A stretch of 64,000 nt of DNA from Candidatus Woesearchaeota archaeon (GTDB lineage Archaea; Nanobdellota; Nanobdellia; Woesearchaeales; WJKL01). This document shows, piece by piece, positions 1 through 7,948 of the stretch. The position numbers and the translations under genes are program-made. The DNA is taken from the NCBI GenBank assembly GCA_019322435.1, contig JAHWIR010000014.1, forward strand, positions 62,001 to 126,000. The letters run 5' to 3'. Position 1 is the first letter of the stretch. Each line of letters begins with the position of its first letter. A model generated the notes under the pieces. It was not told the origin of the DNA, made no database searches, and was given only the letters and a program-made list of their open reading frames with translations.

Positions 1-418
1 ATAAGAAAAAGATTCCATCATCCTTTAAAACCCTATATGCTTCTTTGAGTGCTTTCAATAGATTTTTCTTAGGAAGATGTATATAGATAGCATGTGCCCA
101 TAGCCCATCAAAAGAATTATCTTCAAAATCTAATTTCTTTACATCCATTACTTTAAACTCTGCTTCCTTTACTCTTTTCTTAGCAGTAGCTATCATCTTC
201 TTTGATAAATCAATACCCATAACCCTAAATCCTTTGTCAATAAATATCCGCGCATCCCTTCCAGGACCACAGCCAACATCCAAAATCAAATCTCCTTTTT
301 CCATCAAAGAAAGAAACTTTTTTGATTCATCATAAGGATGCGATTTACCTACTCTTCTAATATACTCTTCAACATTCTCATCATAACTTTTGACAGTAAT
401 CTTTTCGTAGTCTTTCAT
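1..418 (-). CDS. Class I SAM-dependent methyltransferase (partial, cut by left edge)
   Basis: Methyltransferase of unknown substrate; only the first ~139 residues lie in the window and the frame stays open to the edge. LILDVGCGPGRDA is the glycine-rich SAM-binding motif I, GFRVMGIDLS supplies the acidic residue of motif II, FKVMDVKKLDF is the motif III region, and AYRVLKDDG is the turn typical of the type-11 (UbiE/Coq5-like) fold. The ATG at 416-418 begins MKDYEKITVKSYDE, a usual N-terminal pattern for this family. It lies 29 nt downstream of the histone-fold gene on the same strand and may be co-transcribed. The family is clear; the substrate (small molecule, RNA or protein) cannot be told. 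Confidence 0.8.
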   Translation of the reverse strand, partial: MKDYEKITVKSYDENVEEYIRRVGKSHPYDESKKFLSLMEKGDLILDVGCGPGRDARIFIDKGFRVMGIDLSKKMIATAKKRVKEAEFKVMDVKKLDFEDNSFDGLWAHAIYIHLPKKNLLKALKEAYRVLKDDGIFFL

Positions 419-447
419 CTTAGAAATAAAAAAGAAAAAAAAGAAAT

Positions 448-609
448 TTAAAGATCTTTAGCCATAACAGTCTTTCTGCCGTTTGCTTCTGCCCTTGCAG
501 CAGCTGCTTTGACTAATTCTTCAACCTTAGCATTCAATGCCGGAGCCAAATCTCCTGCAACATTGTAGCCAGGAACTACGCTTTTGATTTTTGCTTTTAC
601 AATTATCAT
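448..609 (-). CDS. Small histone-fold protein (DUF1931-like)
   Basis: A 53-residue protein starting MIIVKAKIKSVVPGYN. The C-terminal half (AKVEELVKAAAARAEANGRKTVMAKDL) resembles the long alpha-2 helix and the GRKTV-x-x-x-D loop and helix start of archaeal histones, and the N-terminal half fits the DUF1931 family. I chose the internal ATG at 607-609 rather than one ten codons upstream because a clear Shine-Dalgarno (GAGGTG on the coding strand, 616-621) sits 6 nt before it. Likely DNA-associated by fold. The true histone of the window is at 7042. Function beyond the fold is not known. Confidence 0.7.
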   Translation of the reverse strand: MIIVKAKIKSVVPGYNVAGDLAPALNAKVEELVKAAAARAEANGRKTVMAKDL

Positions 610-670
610 TGTATACACCTCGCGATATTTATATTTCAAGAAAACTAAAAAGCATTTATAAGCTTTTCGG

Positions 671-1030
671 CTAATACCTAAGAATTTGGCCGTTTGGAGC
701 TGTTTTATAAATATCTACCCTGCTGCCTAATCCCATCCTATCCATAACATGATAATTCTTATTTAGTGTTTCATAACCAAAATGAGAAATCTTTACTATA
801 AATTTATCTGCCTTTCCCCAGTAACCATCGGGGATTGATTCTACATATGCATAAAGATTACTATCCTCAAATTCTTCTACTCTTAATTCTATATCCTTTT
901 CTTCAAAAGGCCTGCCCTCCTTATTACGCATTTTGATAGTACCTTTAATAATCTCGTCTTCTAATCGAATGATCTCTTCTTCACTAAGTTCAATATGCAT
1001 TTCAAATGATGCAGTAGAATATGCTCTCAT
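671..1030 (-). CDS. Hypothetical protein, 119 aa
   Basis: I do not recognise this protein. It is acidic and charged, with no signal peptide or membrane segment; an ELSEEEIIRLEDEIIKGTI helix follows the N terminus, and the C-terminal part (FIVKISHFGYETLNKNYHVMD) looks like alternating strand and helix. It begins MRAYSTASFEMHIELSEEE, and the downstream in-frame Met of FEMHIEL is an alternative start. It is 61 nt upstream of the histone-fold gene on the same strand and follows the GluRS gene, so all three could be read together, although a palindrome lies between it and GluRS. Confidence 0.55.
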   Translation of the reverse strand: MRAYSTASFEMHIELSEEEIIRLEDEIIKGTIKMRNKEGRPFEEKDIELRVEEFEDSNLYAYVESIPDGYWGKADKFIVKISHFGYETLNKNYHVMDRMGLGSRVDIYKTAPNGQILRY

Positions 1031-1065
1031 AGAAATAGAAATATCTTAGAAATATAAAAAGTTTC

Positions 1066-1091
1066 ACTTCAAAATTTGTAAATTTTGAAGT
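1066..1091. terminator. Perfect 12-bp palindrome after gltX
   Basis: Arms 1066-1077 (ACTTCAAAATTT) and 1080-1091 are perfect inverted copies separated by two bases (GT). On the minus strand the hairpin lies 18 nt past the GluRS stop codon and is followed by CTTTTTATATTTC, so it is placed like a terminator. Archaeal termination usually needs only the U-tract, so the hairpin could instead be an mRNA-end stabiliser. Confidence 0.4.
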
Positions 1092-1109
1092 CTGAAAGCT
1101 TTGCTTTCT

Positions 1110-2777
1110 TTACCTATGCCCAAACCAGAATCTATTCTTACTATCCAATCTTACAAATCCAACCCTTTCGAACTGGACTATACTGCCTTTCTTCAGCTTT
1201 CCAACCAAAGGCTCGGCCATTCCTTTGACTAATTTCTTGTCATCCATCAGCAATTCAGTCTTGATGTTTCCTTCAGAAGGCAGCCAGTGTATTATCCTGC
1301 TTCCTTTTTCCTTGTATTTTGCATACTCTAAAGAATCAAACACAAACTTCCCATTTTTCTTGACAAAATTCAGGCAGTCCATCAATCTAACTAATTCTCC
1401 ATTCTTTATTGCTTTAAAATCTTCTTCAGAAATCAGGAATTTTTCAGCTGTCTTGAACTTTCTTTTTCCTCTTTTTGGATAATCAGGATGCAGATCTAAT
1501 AAAACTTCCTGCTTAGGGGCTCCTTGTATCTTCACTTCCTTTGGATTTGCAACAAAGAAATATCTGCTTGTTTTATCATCCAAAACTTCTTTATTAAAAT
1601 GATTTAATGATTTGAAGAATTCTTCTTTACTAACTGTCTTGTCTGCTTGACTTAATCCAACATCAACAGCATATTTGATAAAAGCATCTGGTTGATAACC
1701 TCTTCTTTTCAAAGCTAATAAAAAAGGCAATCTAATATCCGACCAATCATCATATTTTCCTTCTTCAATTAAAACTTTTGTTTTTGAACAACTAATTCTT
1801 AAATCAGTAAAATTAATTCTTCCAACATAATATGTTTCAGGAATTTTCTTCTTAAAATAATTATACAAAAACTCTTGTCTTTCACCATTACTCATATGTT
1901 CTTTAGCTCTAATAATATGAGTCATTCCAGATTCAACATCATCAACAAAAACAGCAAGATTCATCAAAGGCCAAACTCTAAATTTTTTTCCTTGCCTTGG
2001 ATGTGGATGATCATTGATTCTCATCAATGGAAAATCTCTCATTGCAGGATTCTTATGATTAATATCTGTTTTAATCCTTAAAACAACTTCTCCTGGTTTG
2101 TATTCTCCAAACATCTTTGCATATCTTTTTTGCTGTTCCTCTACTCCTAACTCTCTACAAGGACAGGCTTTTTTCTCAAATATTAATTCTCTAAAATGGT
2201 CAGATGTGCATTCACAAACATATGCTTTTCCCATATCTACTAACTTCTCAGCATAATCATAATATATTCCTAATCTATCTGATTGAATCATAACTTCTTT
2301 TACATTATTCTTTGTAATCCAATTTGCATCTTCTGGTAGCATTCCATAAGCAGGCTCATAAATATTCTCAGGATTAGTATCTTCAATCCTAAAGATAAAT
2401 TTTCCTTTATATTTTCTGCAATATTCAGAACTTAAAGAAATTCCATAAGCATGCCCTAAATGCATTGGTCCTGATGGCGAAGGAGCAAACCTCATAACAA
2501 CTTTCTTAGGGTTTTTCAAAGCAGGCAAACCTTCTTTCTTCTTTACTTTCTTCTTAAATACTTTGTATTTCTTAAACTCTTCCTGCTGTTTTTCCAACGG
2601 CATCTTGTTGACTTCAGCAACAATCTTGCCAACCTCCTTAGCAACATCCTTCATCTTTTTCTTCAAAGAACTATCTTCAGCCAATAACTTTCCAATTACA
2701 GCTCCAGGATTAGCTTTTCCATTAAACTGAACAGCATTCTGTAATGCATATTTCAATATTGAATCCTTTAATACCAT
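1110..2777 (-). CDS. gltX: Glutamyl-tRNA synthetase (archaeal type)
   Basis: Charges tRNA-Glu, and in archaea generally also tRNA-Gln before amidation. The 555-residue protein has an N-terminal helical domain of about 95 residues (PLEKQQEEFKKYKVF), then the class I catalytic core beginning MRFAPSPSGPMHLGHAYG with the HIGH signature as HLGH. FRIEDTNPE contacts the acceptor and SCSKTK is the KMSKS-type loop. The C-terminal half is the beta-barrel anticodon-binding domain typical of archaeal and eukaryotic GluRS/GlnRS. I prefer ATG 2775-2777 (MVLKDSILKYALQ) over an upstream Met because the 15 extra residues are encoded by A/T-rich promoter-like DNA. Its substrate tRNA-Glu is at 18168. Confidence 0.95.
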   Translation of the reverse strand: MVLKDSILKYALQNAVQFNGKANPGAVIGKLLAEDSSLKKKMKDVAKEVGKIVAEVNKMPLEKQQEEFKKYKVFKKKVKKKEGLPALKNPKKVVMRFAPSPSGPMHLGHAYGISLSSEYCRKYKGKFIFRIEDTNPENIYEPAYGMLPEDANWITKNNVKEVMIQSDRLGIYYDYAEKLVDMGKAYVCECTSDHFRELIFEKKACPCRELGVEEQQKRYAKMFGEYKPGEVVLRIKTDINHKNPAMRDFPLMRINDHPHPRQGKKFRVWPLMNLAVFVDDVESGMTHIIRAKEHMSNGERQEFLYNYFKKKIPETYYVGRINFTDLRISCSKTKVLIEEGKYDDWSDIRLPFLLALKRRGYQPDAFIKYAVDVGLSQADKTVSKEEFFKSLNHFNKEVLDDKTSRYFFVANPKEVKIQGAPKQEVLLDLHPDYPKRGKRKFKTAEKFLISEEDFKAIKNGELVRLMDCLNFVKKNGKFVFDSLEYAKYKEKGSRIIHWLPSEGNIKTELLMDDKKLVKGMAEPLVGKLKKGSIVQFERVGFVRLDSKNRFWFGHR

Positions 2778-2858
2778 ATAACAAAAATAGAAAGAATTAC
2801 TATATAAATTTAACCAAACCACTAAATTTATAAATAAAAAAGAGAACCAAAATAAAAA

Positions 2859-2885
2859 AGAGGGGTAACCTCTAGATATTTCTAG
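2859..2885 (+). promoter_or_regulatory. Two competing small hairpins over the operon start
   Basis: Two inverted repeats sit just before the GTG start at 2891: AGAGG (2859-2863) with CCTCT (2869-2873), and CTAGA (2872-2876) with TCTAG (2881-2885). They share bases 2872-2873, so they cannot both form fully. The second spans the purine-rich stretch GGGAAG that would be the ribosome-binding site. They could act as an operator or translational switch for the three-gene operon; this is inference from position only. Confidence 0.3.
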
Positions 2886-2890
2886 GGAAG

Positions 2891-4057
2891 GTGTTTAGAA
2901 TAGCAGAAGTTAGTGTAAGAGATGGAAAAGGAGACTGGGTAAAAGAAAGGCAAGAAGATGGTAGTTTTGAGCAAGTCTGCCTTTGTGTACATAACATAGA
3001 TCTTTCTCATGGTTGCATCTCCGAAGGCTGTTTATATTGCTATGCAGGATACAAAAATAAAGGTGACACAACTCCAACTCCTCTTAATCCAGCAAAGATT
3101 GAAAAAGAATTAGCAAAAAGATTTGAAGAAACAGGAATACCTTATGTGAGATTTGGAAAACTAACAGACCCAGGACATCCATTATATAGGAAAAATCTTA
3201 TTGCCACTATGGAGATTTTAAAAAAACTAGGCGGACATGCAATAGTCATAACCAAGTTCTTAGAATTTGATGAGACACTTGCTAAGCTATCGATAGAAAC
3301 AAATTCTGTTCTCTGTGCAAGCCTTGGTCCCAATGATTTAGAACCCCCGGCTTATAAAATGGGCTATGACAATGAATTTAGAGCTAGCAATATAATAAAA
3401 TACCACAAGTATGGAGTAAATGCTGTTCAAAAATTAGTTGGAGACCTAACAGTTTCACCAGAAGAAGCTGATGCATTCTGCAATGGAGGAGCACAACTAG
3501 CAATATATAACATGGAAAAATATGGAATACATACAACTCTTCTTCCAATAAGAATAAAAGCAAAAGAAGTTGCCTTCAAACTAACAGGAGTTGACTGGGA
3601 TGTTCTAAAAGACCAAACAGGAAGACGTTACTTAGATCCAAATGAAGATAGAAGAGCTGGATCTTACATTATAGAAGAAAAAGTTCCTCCAGATATCATT
3701 GAAAGAATAGAATCAGATAGACCCACAAGAAAACACGAAAAAAAACTCGTAACCTATATTATACCAACAAGAATACACCCCTCTTATTCACAATTTGAAG
3801 AAAATGCATGGATATGCGGCAAAATAGGAGATATCTGGTCTGGATATGAATATTGTGATAAATGCCATATAAAAGACCTGGAAGGAAGACTCTTAGAGCC
3901 AGTCAAATTCCCCCAACACAAACTGCCTTATGTAGACACATCAGATGTAAGAGAAAGCAAGAGAAGAGCACAGCAAAGAAAACGTGCAAGACAAAAAGCA
4001 AAACAACAAACAAAAGGAACTCAATTAAAATTTTTTGAAGAGGATGGGCTTTTTTGA
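2891..4057 (+). CDS. Radical-SAM/three-Cys-like protein (SplB- or DUF5131-like), operon gene 1
   Basis: A 388-residue protein with the cluster GCISEGCLYCYAG near residues 41-53. The C-x4-C-x2-C spacing followed by YA is close to the CX3CX2C of spore-photoproduct-lyase-like radical SAM enzymes and to the three-Cys motif of DUF5131/phage Gp37-like proteins. The strand-like segments VRFGKLTDPGH and HAIVITKF fit a partial TIM barrel. A second Cys pair (EYCDKC near 320) may bind metal, and the tail near 355-375 is very basic (KRRAQQRKRARQKAKQQ), suggesting nucleic-acid contact. The start is GTG at 2891; no better ATG lies upstream. The next gene begins 2 nt after this stop. The role is probably DNA- or RNA-directed radical chemistry, but this is not established. 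Confidence 0.55.
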   Translation: MFRIAEVSVRDGKGDWVKERQEDGSFEQVCLCVHNIDLSHGCISEGCLYCYAGYKNKGDTTPTPLNPAKIEKELAKRFEETGIPYVRFGKLTDPGHPLYRKNLIATMEILKKLGGHAIVITKFLEFDETLAKLSIETNSVLCASLGPNDLEPPAYKMGYDNEFRASNIIKYHKYGVNAVQKLVGDLTVSPEEADAFCNGGAQLAIYNMEKYGIHTTLLPIRIKAKEVAFKLTGVDWDVLKDQTGRRYLDPNEDRRAGSYIIEEKVPPDIIERIESDRPTRKHEKKLVTYIIPTRIHPSYSQFEENAWICGKIGDIWSGYEYCDKCHIKDLEGRLLEPVKFPQHKLPYVDTSDVRESKRRAQQRKRARQKAKQQTKGTQLKFFEEDGLF

Positions 4058-4059
4058 AA

Positions 4060-4968
4060 ATGACTGAAATAACCCTAAACAAAGGAAAAGGAATCTGGGT
4101 AGCTAAAACAGCAGTAAAGATGCTGCATGATAAGCTGCCTCCTTTTCATAATCCAAAAGCGATTCCAGAGACGATACTCCCAATAGGTGTTGGGCATGCT
4201 TCATTAGAGCAGGCATTGTTTTTATTCTATGCAGTAAGCATGGATGCAAACAGGCTAGCCAGAGACCTTTATGCAAAGGTCAGGGAGATGGTTGCAGATA
4301 AAGGAGCAAAAGAAATATTATATATGTCTCATTCAGAACTTACAGAAATGATAGACCAATATATGGGGCTTGGCGAGTCAGGAACAGGAGGCCACGACCA
4401 ACCAATGGACACTTTCTACGAGAATAACCAGATACTGCTGGAAACATATGATGGAGACCCCAGAAACATCCTAAATAATACAAACAGCCCTGATGAAGTA
4501 ATAAAAAGATTAACAGAATTCAGGCAAATTGGAAAAGGAAAAGCAGCATTGCTCTTAAAGAATTATATCAAAGTGGGATTTTTTACACCAGAAAATAAAT
4601 ATGATGTTCCTGTAAAGATTGATAGGCATATAATAAAAATGAGCTTGGGAACCGGTGTTGTGAAGCTTAAAGGAGCCGGGCCAGGAGAGCAGTACAGAAG
4701 CGAAAAAATAGGAAATGATTTATGCAGACTTTACAGGGAGATTTGTTGTGAACAAAAGATTGACCCATCTGATTTTGATGATGCGTTATGGGTCATTGGC
4801 TCAAGCATCTGTATTAAAAAAGATGTGGCAAGATGCCAGGAAGCATGCTATCTAGAACCAGAATGCAAAGGAATTGTTAAAATGGAGAAGCAGGGCTCAT
4901 ATATCATTGTCGGCTCAAATACAAGAAAAGAAACAATAGATTCATTATTCCCAAAAAATGACATCTAA
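4060..4968 (+). CDS. HhH-GPD/endonuclease III-like protein with FeS-type Cys cluster, operon gene 2
   Basis: About 302 residues. FRQIGKGKAALLLKNYI resembles the helix-hairpin-helix of base-excision glycosylases, and PVKIDRHIIKMSLG, about 25 residues later, occupies the place of the catalytic VDTHV-x-R segment of endonuclease III/MutY, with the Asp retained. The C terminus has C-x8-C-x3-C-x5-C (in CIKKDVARCQEACYLEPEC), much like the 4Fe-4S loop of that family but with wider first spacing. The N-terminal third (GHASLEQALFLFYAVSMD) is not recognised. I start at ATG 4060 rather than the TTG six bases earlier, which overlaps the previous stop. The 3' end overlaps the next gene by 11 nt, so the three genes are surely one transcript. 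Confidence 0.55.
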   Translation: MTEITLNKGKGIWVAKTAVKMLHDKLPPFHNPKAIPETILPIGVGHASLEQALFLFYAVSMDANRLARDLYAKVREMVADKGAKEILYMSHSELTEMIDQYMGLGESGTGGHDQPMDTFYENNQILLETYDGDPRNILNNTNSPDEVIKRLTEFRQIGKGKAALLLKNYIKVGFFTPENKYDVPVKIDRHIIKMSLGTGVVKLKGAGPGEQYRSEKIGNDLCRLYREICCEQKIDPSDFDDALWVIGSSICIKKDVARCQEACYLEPECKGIVKMEKQGSYIIVGSNTRKETIDSLFPKNDI

Positions 4969-6931
4969 ACCGATTCCCAAACCAACACTAGAAATGATTG
5001 CATTAGGTGAGATAGATGCACAGCCAGAAGAAAACATGAGAAGGCATTACAGCCTGCCAGAACTCCAAAAGCTGATGAATTCTATAGTTAGGACAGGAGG
5101 GCTAATCACTCCGATTATCCTGGAAAAAAATGGGAAAAAGAAGATAAGAGGAGGATTTAGAAGGTTTTTCTCTTACAAAGAATTGGAAAGAATGTATCCT
5201 GGATATTTCCCAAAGATTAAATCAAAGATCTATGAAAACCTAACTCCTGAGCAGCGTTTGGCAATTATGGTTGCTGAGAATGTCTGCAAAGAAAAAATCC
5301 CTAATGTAGAGCTGGCCAGAGGATTATGGGAATTATACAAATTCAAGCTGGCAAAAGCAACCAACACCTCAAAACAAAAACTAGACAAATACGAAGACTA
5401 CTGGAAAATTGACTCTAAACTAAGACAGCAATATTCAATGTCAAGATTTGCAGAAGAAACAGACAAAGCAAAAGACTACATAAGAAGAGCATTCCTTCAT
5501 CAAAGGCTTCATTCTAATATAGAAAAAGATGTTGGGCAGGGCAGATTAGGATACACTATTGCATTGGAGTTTGCAAGAATCCATTCAAAACAAGAGCAGG
5601 TTCAATTAGCCAAGAGAATGAAACACAGGAACAAGGGAAAATATCCAAGAACATCTGCACTAAAAGATGTAATCAAGCAGCAGACAATGATAGACCAAGA
5701 AAAATCTATCATGGAGATAATGGAGACAAACGTAGAAGACGGCTATAAAAAAGAAAAACAAGCAGCAGTAAGAAGCAAAATAAGCAGTATAAGAAGGAAT
5801 ATAAAAAGATGCACAAAATTCCTAGATACATTCACAGAATTAATCACATTAGATGATATAGTCCTTCAAAGCAGCGCTTATTTGGCAGAATTTAACAACC
5901 AGCTGGCTCCAAGAGATGTAATTGAGAAATATGACAATAAACTTCAGGCATTCTTCAATGTATTTGAAAAATCAGAAGGTTTTGAAGCTCAAAAAGAATT
6001 AGAAATACTGCTGGGAAAAAACCTGGAAGCGCAATTCCAGGCTTATCTTAAAAAGAAAAAACTCAAGAAAACACTGGCTCCGATAGAAGAAACAGAGCTG
6101 CACTACATCCCGCTAGAGAAAGTAAAGATAATAAGAAATGTCAGGGAAACATATGTACAGGCTTCACTAAATGAACTTGCTGCAAACTTCAAAGAAGTCG
6201 GGCAATTAGAGCCAATAACATTAAGGCCGATTGGGAAAGACTATCAGATTGTTGACGGCCACAGGAGGTTCTTAGCAACACAGATAGCAGGAATAAAGAC
6301 AATAGAGGCAATTGTAAAAGAAATGACAGATGAAGAAGCAGCCTTATACCAGATTGAAGCAGATGTTTATCAAAATGTTTCCCTGCATGAAATTGCAGAA
6401 ACAGTTGCAATGCTTTACAGTCTCTTAAAAGAAAAATACGGAAAAGACTATAGCATGAAGAAATTCTGCGATGAACACCAGGGACTTAAAGCACAAGTAG
6501 TTGCAAAATCAATGAAGTACTACCTATTAGATGAAAGCATAAAAACATTATCAGCAGCAGGATTAATCAGCCATGGTTCTGCAATTGAACTGGGAAAGAT
6601 AAAAGATCAAGATGCAAGGTATGAAGCAGCCCTAACAGTTGTCCTAAGAGGATTAAAAGCGCATGAAGTTGTAGCCGCATACAAAGAAGAGCAGGAAGCT
6701 GCAAAAGAATCAATGTTTACTGACTTTGACATGGCTTCAGAACAAAAAGCAAGAAAAAGAAAAGATCTTATTAATCTGCTAAACAACCACATTGATGTTT
6801 CCATGTTCTTTGACAAAAGCGGAAATTACACTCTGGAGAGATTAGCTGACAAAAAAGAGATTGCCTCTGCATTATATGAATTCAGAAAAACTTACAACAG
6901 ATTGACTCAAATTGTTTCTAAAGCAACATAA
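4958..6931 (+). CDS. Tandem ParB-like (ParB/Srx) protein, operon gene 3
   Basis: 657 residues with two ParB N-terminal-type domains. The first (about 12-110) has ENMRRHYSLPELQKLMNSI, the CTP-pocket-like GGFRRFFSYKEL and MVAENVCKEKIPNVELA. The second (about 380-500) has IRNVRETYVQASLNELAAN, DGHRRFLATQ and IEADVYQNVSLHEIAE. These match the ParB order of box I, GxxRR(x)A and E-N/Q-x-x-R-x-x-L-x-x-x-E-x-A, with the usual Asn/Arg only partly kept. A long helical, Lys-rich linker (about 110-370) separates them; helices after each domain could be HTH elements. No ParA is nearby, which speaks against plain partitioning. DNA binding or clamp formation is likely by family; partnership with the two upstream enzymes is inferred from overlap. 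Confidence 0.65.
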   Translation: MTSKPIPKPTLEMIALGEIDAQPEENMRRHYSLPELQKLMNSIVRTGGLITPIILEKNGKKKIRGGFRRFFSYKELERMYPGYFPKIKSKIYENLTPEQRLAIMVAENVCKEKIPNVELARGLWELYKFKLAKATNTSKQKLDKYEDYWKIDSKLRQQYSMSRFAEETDKAKDYIRRAFLHQRLHSNIEKDVGQGRLGYTIALEFARIHSKQEQVQLAKRMKHRNKGKYPRTSALKDVIKQQTMIDQEKSIMEIMETNVEDGYKKEKQAAVRSKISSIRRNIKRCTKFLDTFTELITLDDIVLQSSAYLAEFNNQLAPRDVIEKYDNKLQAFFNVFEKSEGFEAQKELEILLGKNLEAQFQAYLKKKKLKKTLAPIEETELHYIPLEKVKIIRNVRETYVQASLNELAANFKEVGQLEPITLRPIGKDYQIVDGHRRFLATQIAGIKTIEAIVKEMTDEEAALYQIEADVYQNVSLHEIAETVAMLYSLLKEKYGKDYSMKKFCDEHQGLKAQVVAKSMKYYLLDESIKTLSAAGLISHGSAIELGKIKDQDARYEAALTVVLRGLKAHEVVAAYKEEQEAAKESMFTDFDMASEQKARKRKDLINLLNNHIDVSMFFDKSGNYTLERLADKKEIASALYEFRKTYNRLTQIVSKAT

Positions 6932-6999
6932 GGTCTTTGTTATAAAAAAGCTCTATTATTTGCCCTTGTTTCATTCTATGCTCAATTAAAAAACAAAAC

Positions 7000-7008
7000 T
7001 TTTAAATA
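7000..7008 (+). promoter_or_regulatory. TATA box of the histone gene
   Basis: CTTTTAAATA lies about 34-42 nt upstream of the histone ATG, preceded by the A-rich stretch AAACAAAA. Transcription would begin near 7028-7033, giving a short leader that still includes the ribosome-binding site AGGTGA (7031-7036). Confidence 0.6.
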
Positions 7009-7041
7009 CAACCGCATATCTAATCTCCATAGGTGAATATA

Positions 7042-7263
7042 ATGCCGCAACAAAGAACAACTCATGTGATTCCAAGAGCACCTGTATCCAGAATCCTGAT
7101 GAATGCAGGAGCAAAAAGAGTATCAGCAGGTGCAGCAGATGCTTTTGCAGACATACTTCATGAAAAAGCTATGCAAATTGGAGAAAAAGCAGCAATGATT
7201 GCAAAGCACTCTGGCAGAAAAACAGTCCATGAAGGAGATGTCAAGTTAGCTGCCAGGAAATAA
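7042..7263 (+). CDS. Archaeal histone
   Basis: 73 residues of HMf/HTz type that dimerise and wrap chromosomal DNA. IPRAPVSRILMNAGAKRVS is alpha-1 and loop 1, AGAADAFADILHEKAMQIGEKAAMIAKHSG is the long alpha-2, and GRKTVHEGDVKLAARK is loop 2 plus alpha-3 with the conserved R-K-T-V and Asp. ATG 7042 is chosen over the in-frame GTG at 7033 because AGGTGA just before it is a good ribosome-binding site. It ends one base before the convergent gene at 7265. Confidence 0.92.
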   Translation: MPQQRTTHVIPRAPVSRILMNAGAKRVSAGAADAFADILHEKAMQIGEKAAMIAKHSGRKTVHEGDVKLAARK

Positions 7264-7264
7264 A

Positions 7265-7651
7265 TTATCTTATTTCTCTCAGCCACAACAATCCAATTCT
7301 TATCATCAGTCTGTTGAACTTGTCAGAAATCCTGTATGTTTTCTTGTAAAGATCATAATCAACCAGTCCCATTGATTTCATAGGAGTCAAAATCCTGTCA
7401 TAGAACTGCCTTTTATTGTAGGATATCTGCGGAGCCTCTTTCCGGATAGGACCAATGCTGACAGCAGAATCAACCAGAGTCCCTTCATGCAATTTTGTTG
7501 CAAACATGCTCATCTCTGTCTTGCCTATCTCCCCGCCATTATCCTTAATATGTTTAATCAGAAGTCTAGCTACAGTCTCCTGCTGCTCTGTAGCAAACAC
7601 CACTTTGTAAATATCATCCGGCATATTGAACTGATCAAATAATATTACCAT
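7265..7651 (-). CDS. Hypothetical protein, 128 aa, possibly winged-helix
   Basis: Not recognised with certainty. The middle (ETVARLLIKHIKDNGGEIGKTEMSMFATKL) reads like a helix-turn-helix with a following helix, and YDRILTPMKSMGLVDYDLYKKTYRISDKFNRLM looks like a recognition helix plus a wing, a pattern common in small archaeal winged-helix regulators. No membrane segment or Cys cluster. It converges on the histone gene with a single base between stop codons, so read-through from one would produce antisense to the other. Confidence 0.55.
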   Translation of the reverse strand: MVILFDQFNMPDDIYKVVFATEQQETVARLLIKHIKDNGGEIGKTEMSMFATKLHEGTLVDSAVSIGPIRKEAPQISYNKRQFYDRILTPMKSMGLVDYDLYKKTYRISDKFNRLMIRIGLLWLREIR

Positions 7652-7772
7652 TATGTTATACCCCCAATAGAAACCAATATGAATATACTCCTATATTAAT
7701 GTTACTATTTTGTATATTAAGGTATGGTTGTTTATATTATGTAGTTTGGTGTAGAATAAGATTTCAGAAACA

Positions 7773-7779
7773 TTTTTAA
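7773..7779 (+). promoter_or_regulatory. TATA-like element of tRNA-Ala
   Basis: TTTTTAA sits 27-33 nt before the first base of tRNA-Ala (7806), the usual archaeal TATA distance. Confidence 0.45.
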
Positions 7780-7805
7780 CCTAAAACAAAAATAATTTAA
7801 ACTAT

Positions 7806-7926
7806 GGGCTGATAGTTTAATCTGGTAGAATACTCGGCTGGCAGCCGAGTGATTGTGGGTTCAAAGTTAAGGCTACGCATTAACCCTTATCAAAGCGGAG
7901 CTTTGATGAATGTCCCACTCAGTCCA
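7806..7926 (+). tRNA. tRNA-Ala (GGC) with a T-loop intron
   Basis: The acceptor arms GGGCTGA (7806-7812) and TCAGTCC (7919-7925) pair fully with a G3-U70 wobble, the alanine identity element; A73 is 7926. The anticodon arm is CTCGG, loop CTGGCAG, CCGAG, with GGC at 7840-7842. T-stem strands are GTGGG (7855-7859) and CCCAC (7914-7918). The T-loop is interrupted; removing 7866-7912 leaves the standard loop TTCAAAT and a 74-nt mature tRNA without encoded CCA. A HIT gene begins 22 nt downstream on the same strand. Confidence 0.93.
7866..7912 (+). other. 47-nt tRNA intron at position 59/60 (BHB)
   Basis: The BHB motif can be drawn completely. The outer helix is the T-stem; the 4-bp core is TTCA (7860-7863) with TGAA (7907-7910); the bulges are AA|G (7864-7866) and TG|T (7911-7913); and the inner helix is TTAAGG (7867-7872) with CTTTGA (7901-7906), including two G-U pairs. 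Cutting after the second bulge base gives the canonical T-loop. A perfect 8-bp hairpin inside the intron (7889-7896 with 7900-7907) competes for the same 3' strand. Confidence 0.85.
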
Positions 7927-7948
7927 TTCAATATAAAAGGTGATAATC

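Noticed and set aside
4958..6931. Chromosome partitioning locus (parABS).
   Set aside because: There is no ParA, no visible parS-like palindromes nearby, and the protein is a double ParB fused by a long linker in an operon with two enzyme-like genes.
7806..7926. tRNA-Ala first looked disrupted by a small mobile insertion or a pseudogene.
   Set aside because: A complete bulge-helix-bulge can be drawn and its removal restores TTCAAAT exactly, so it is an intron.
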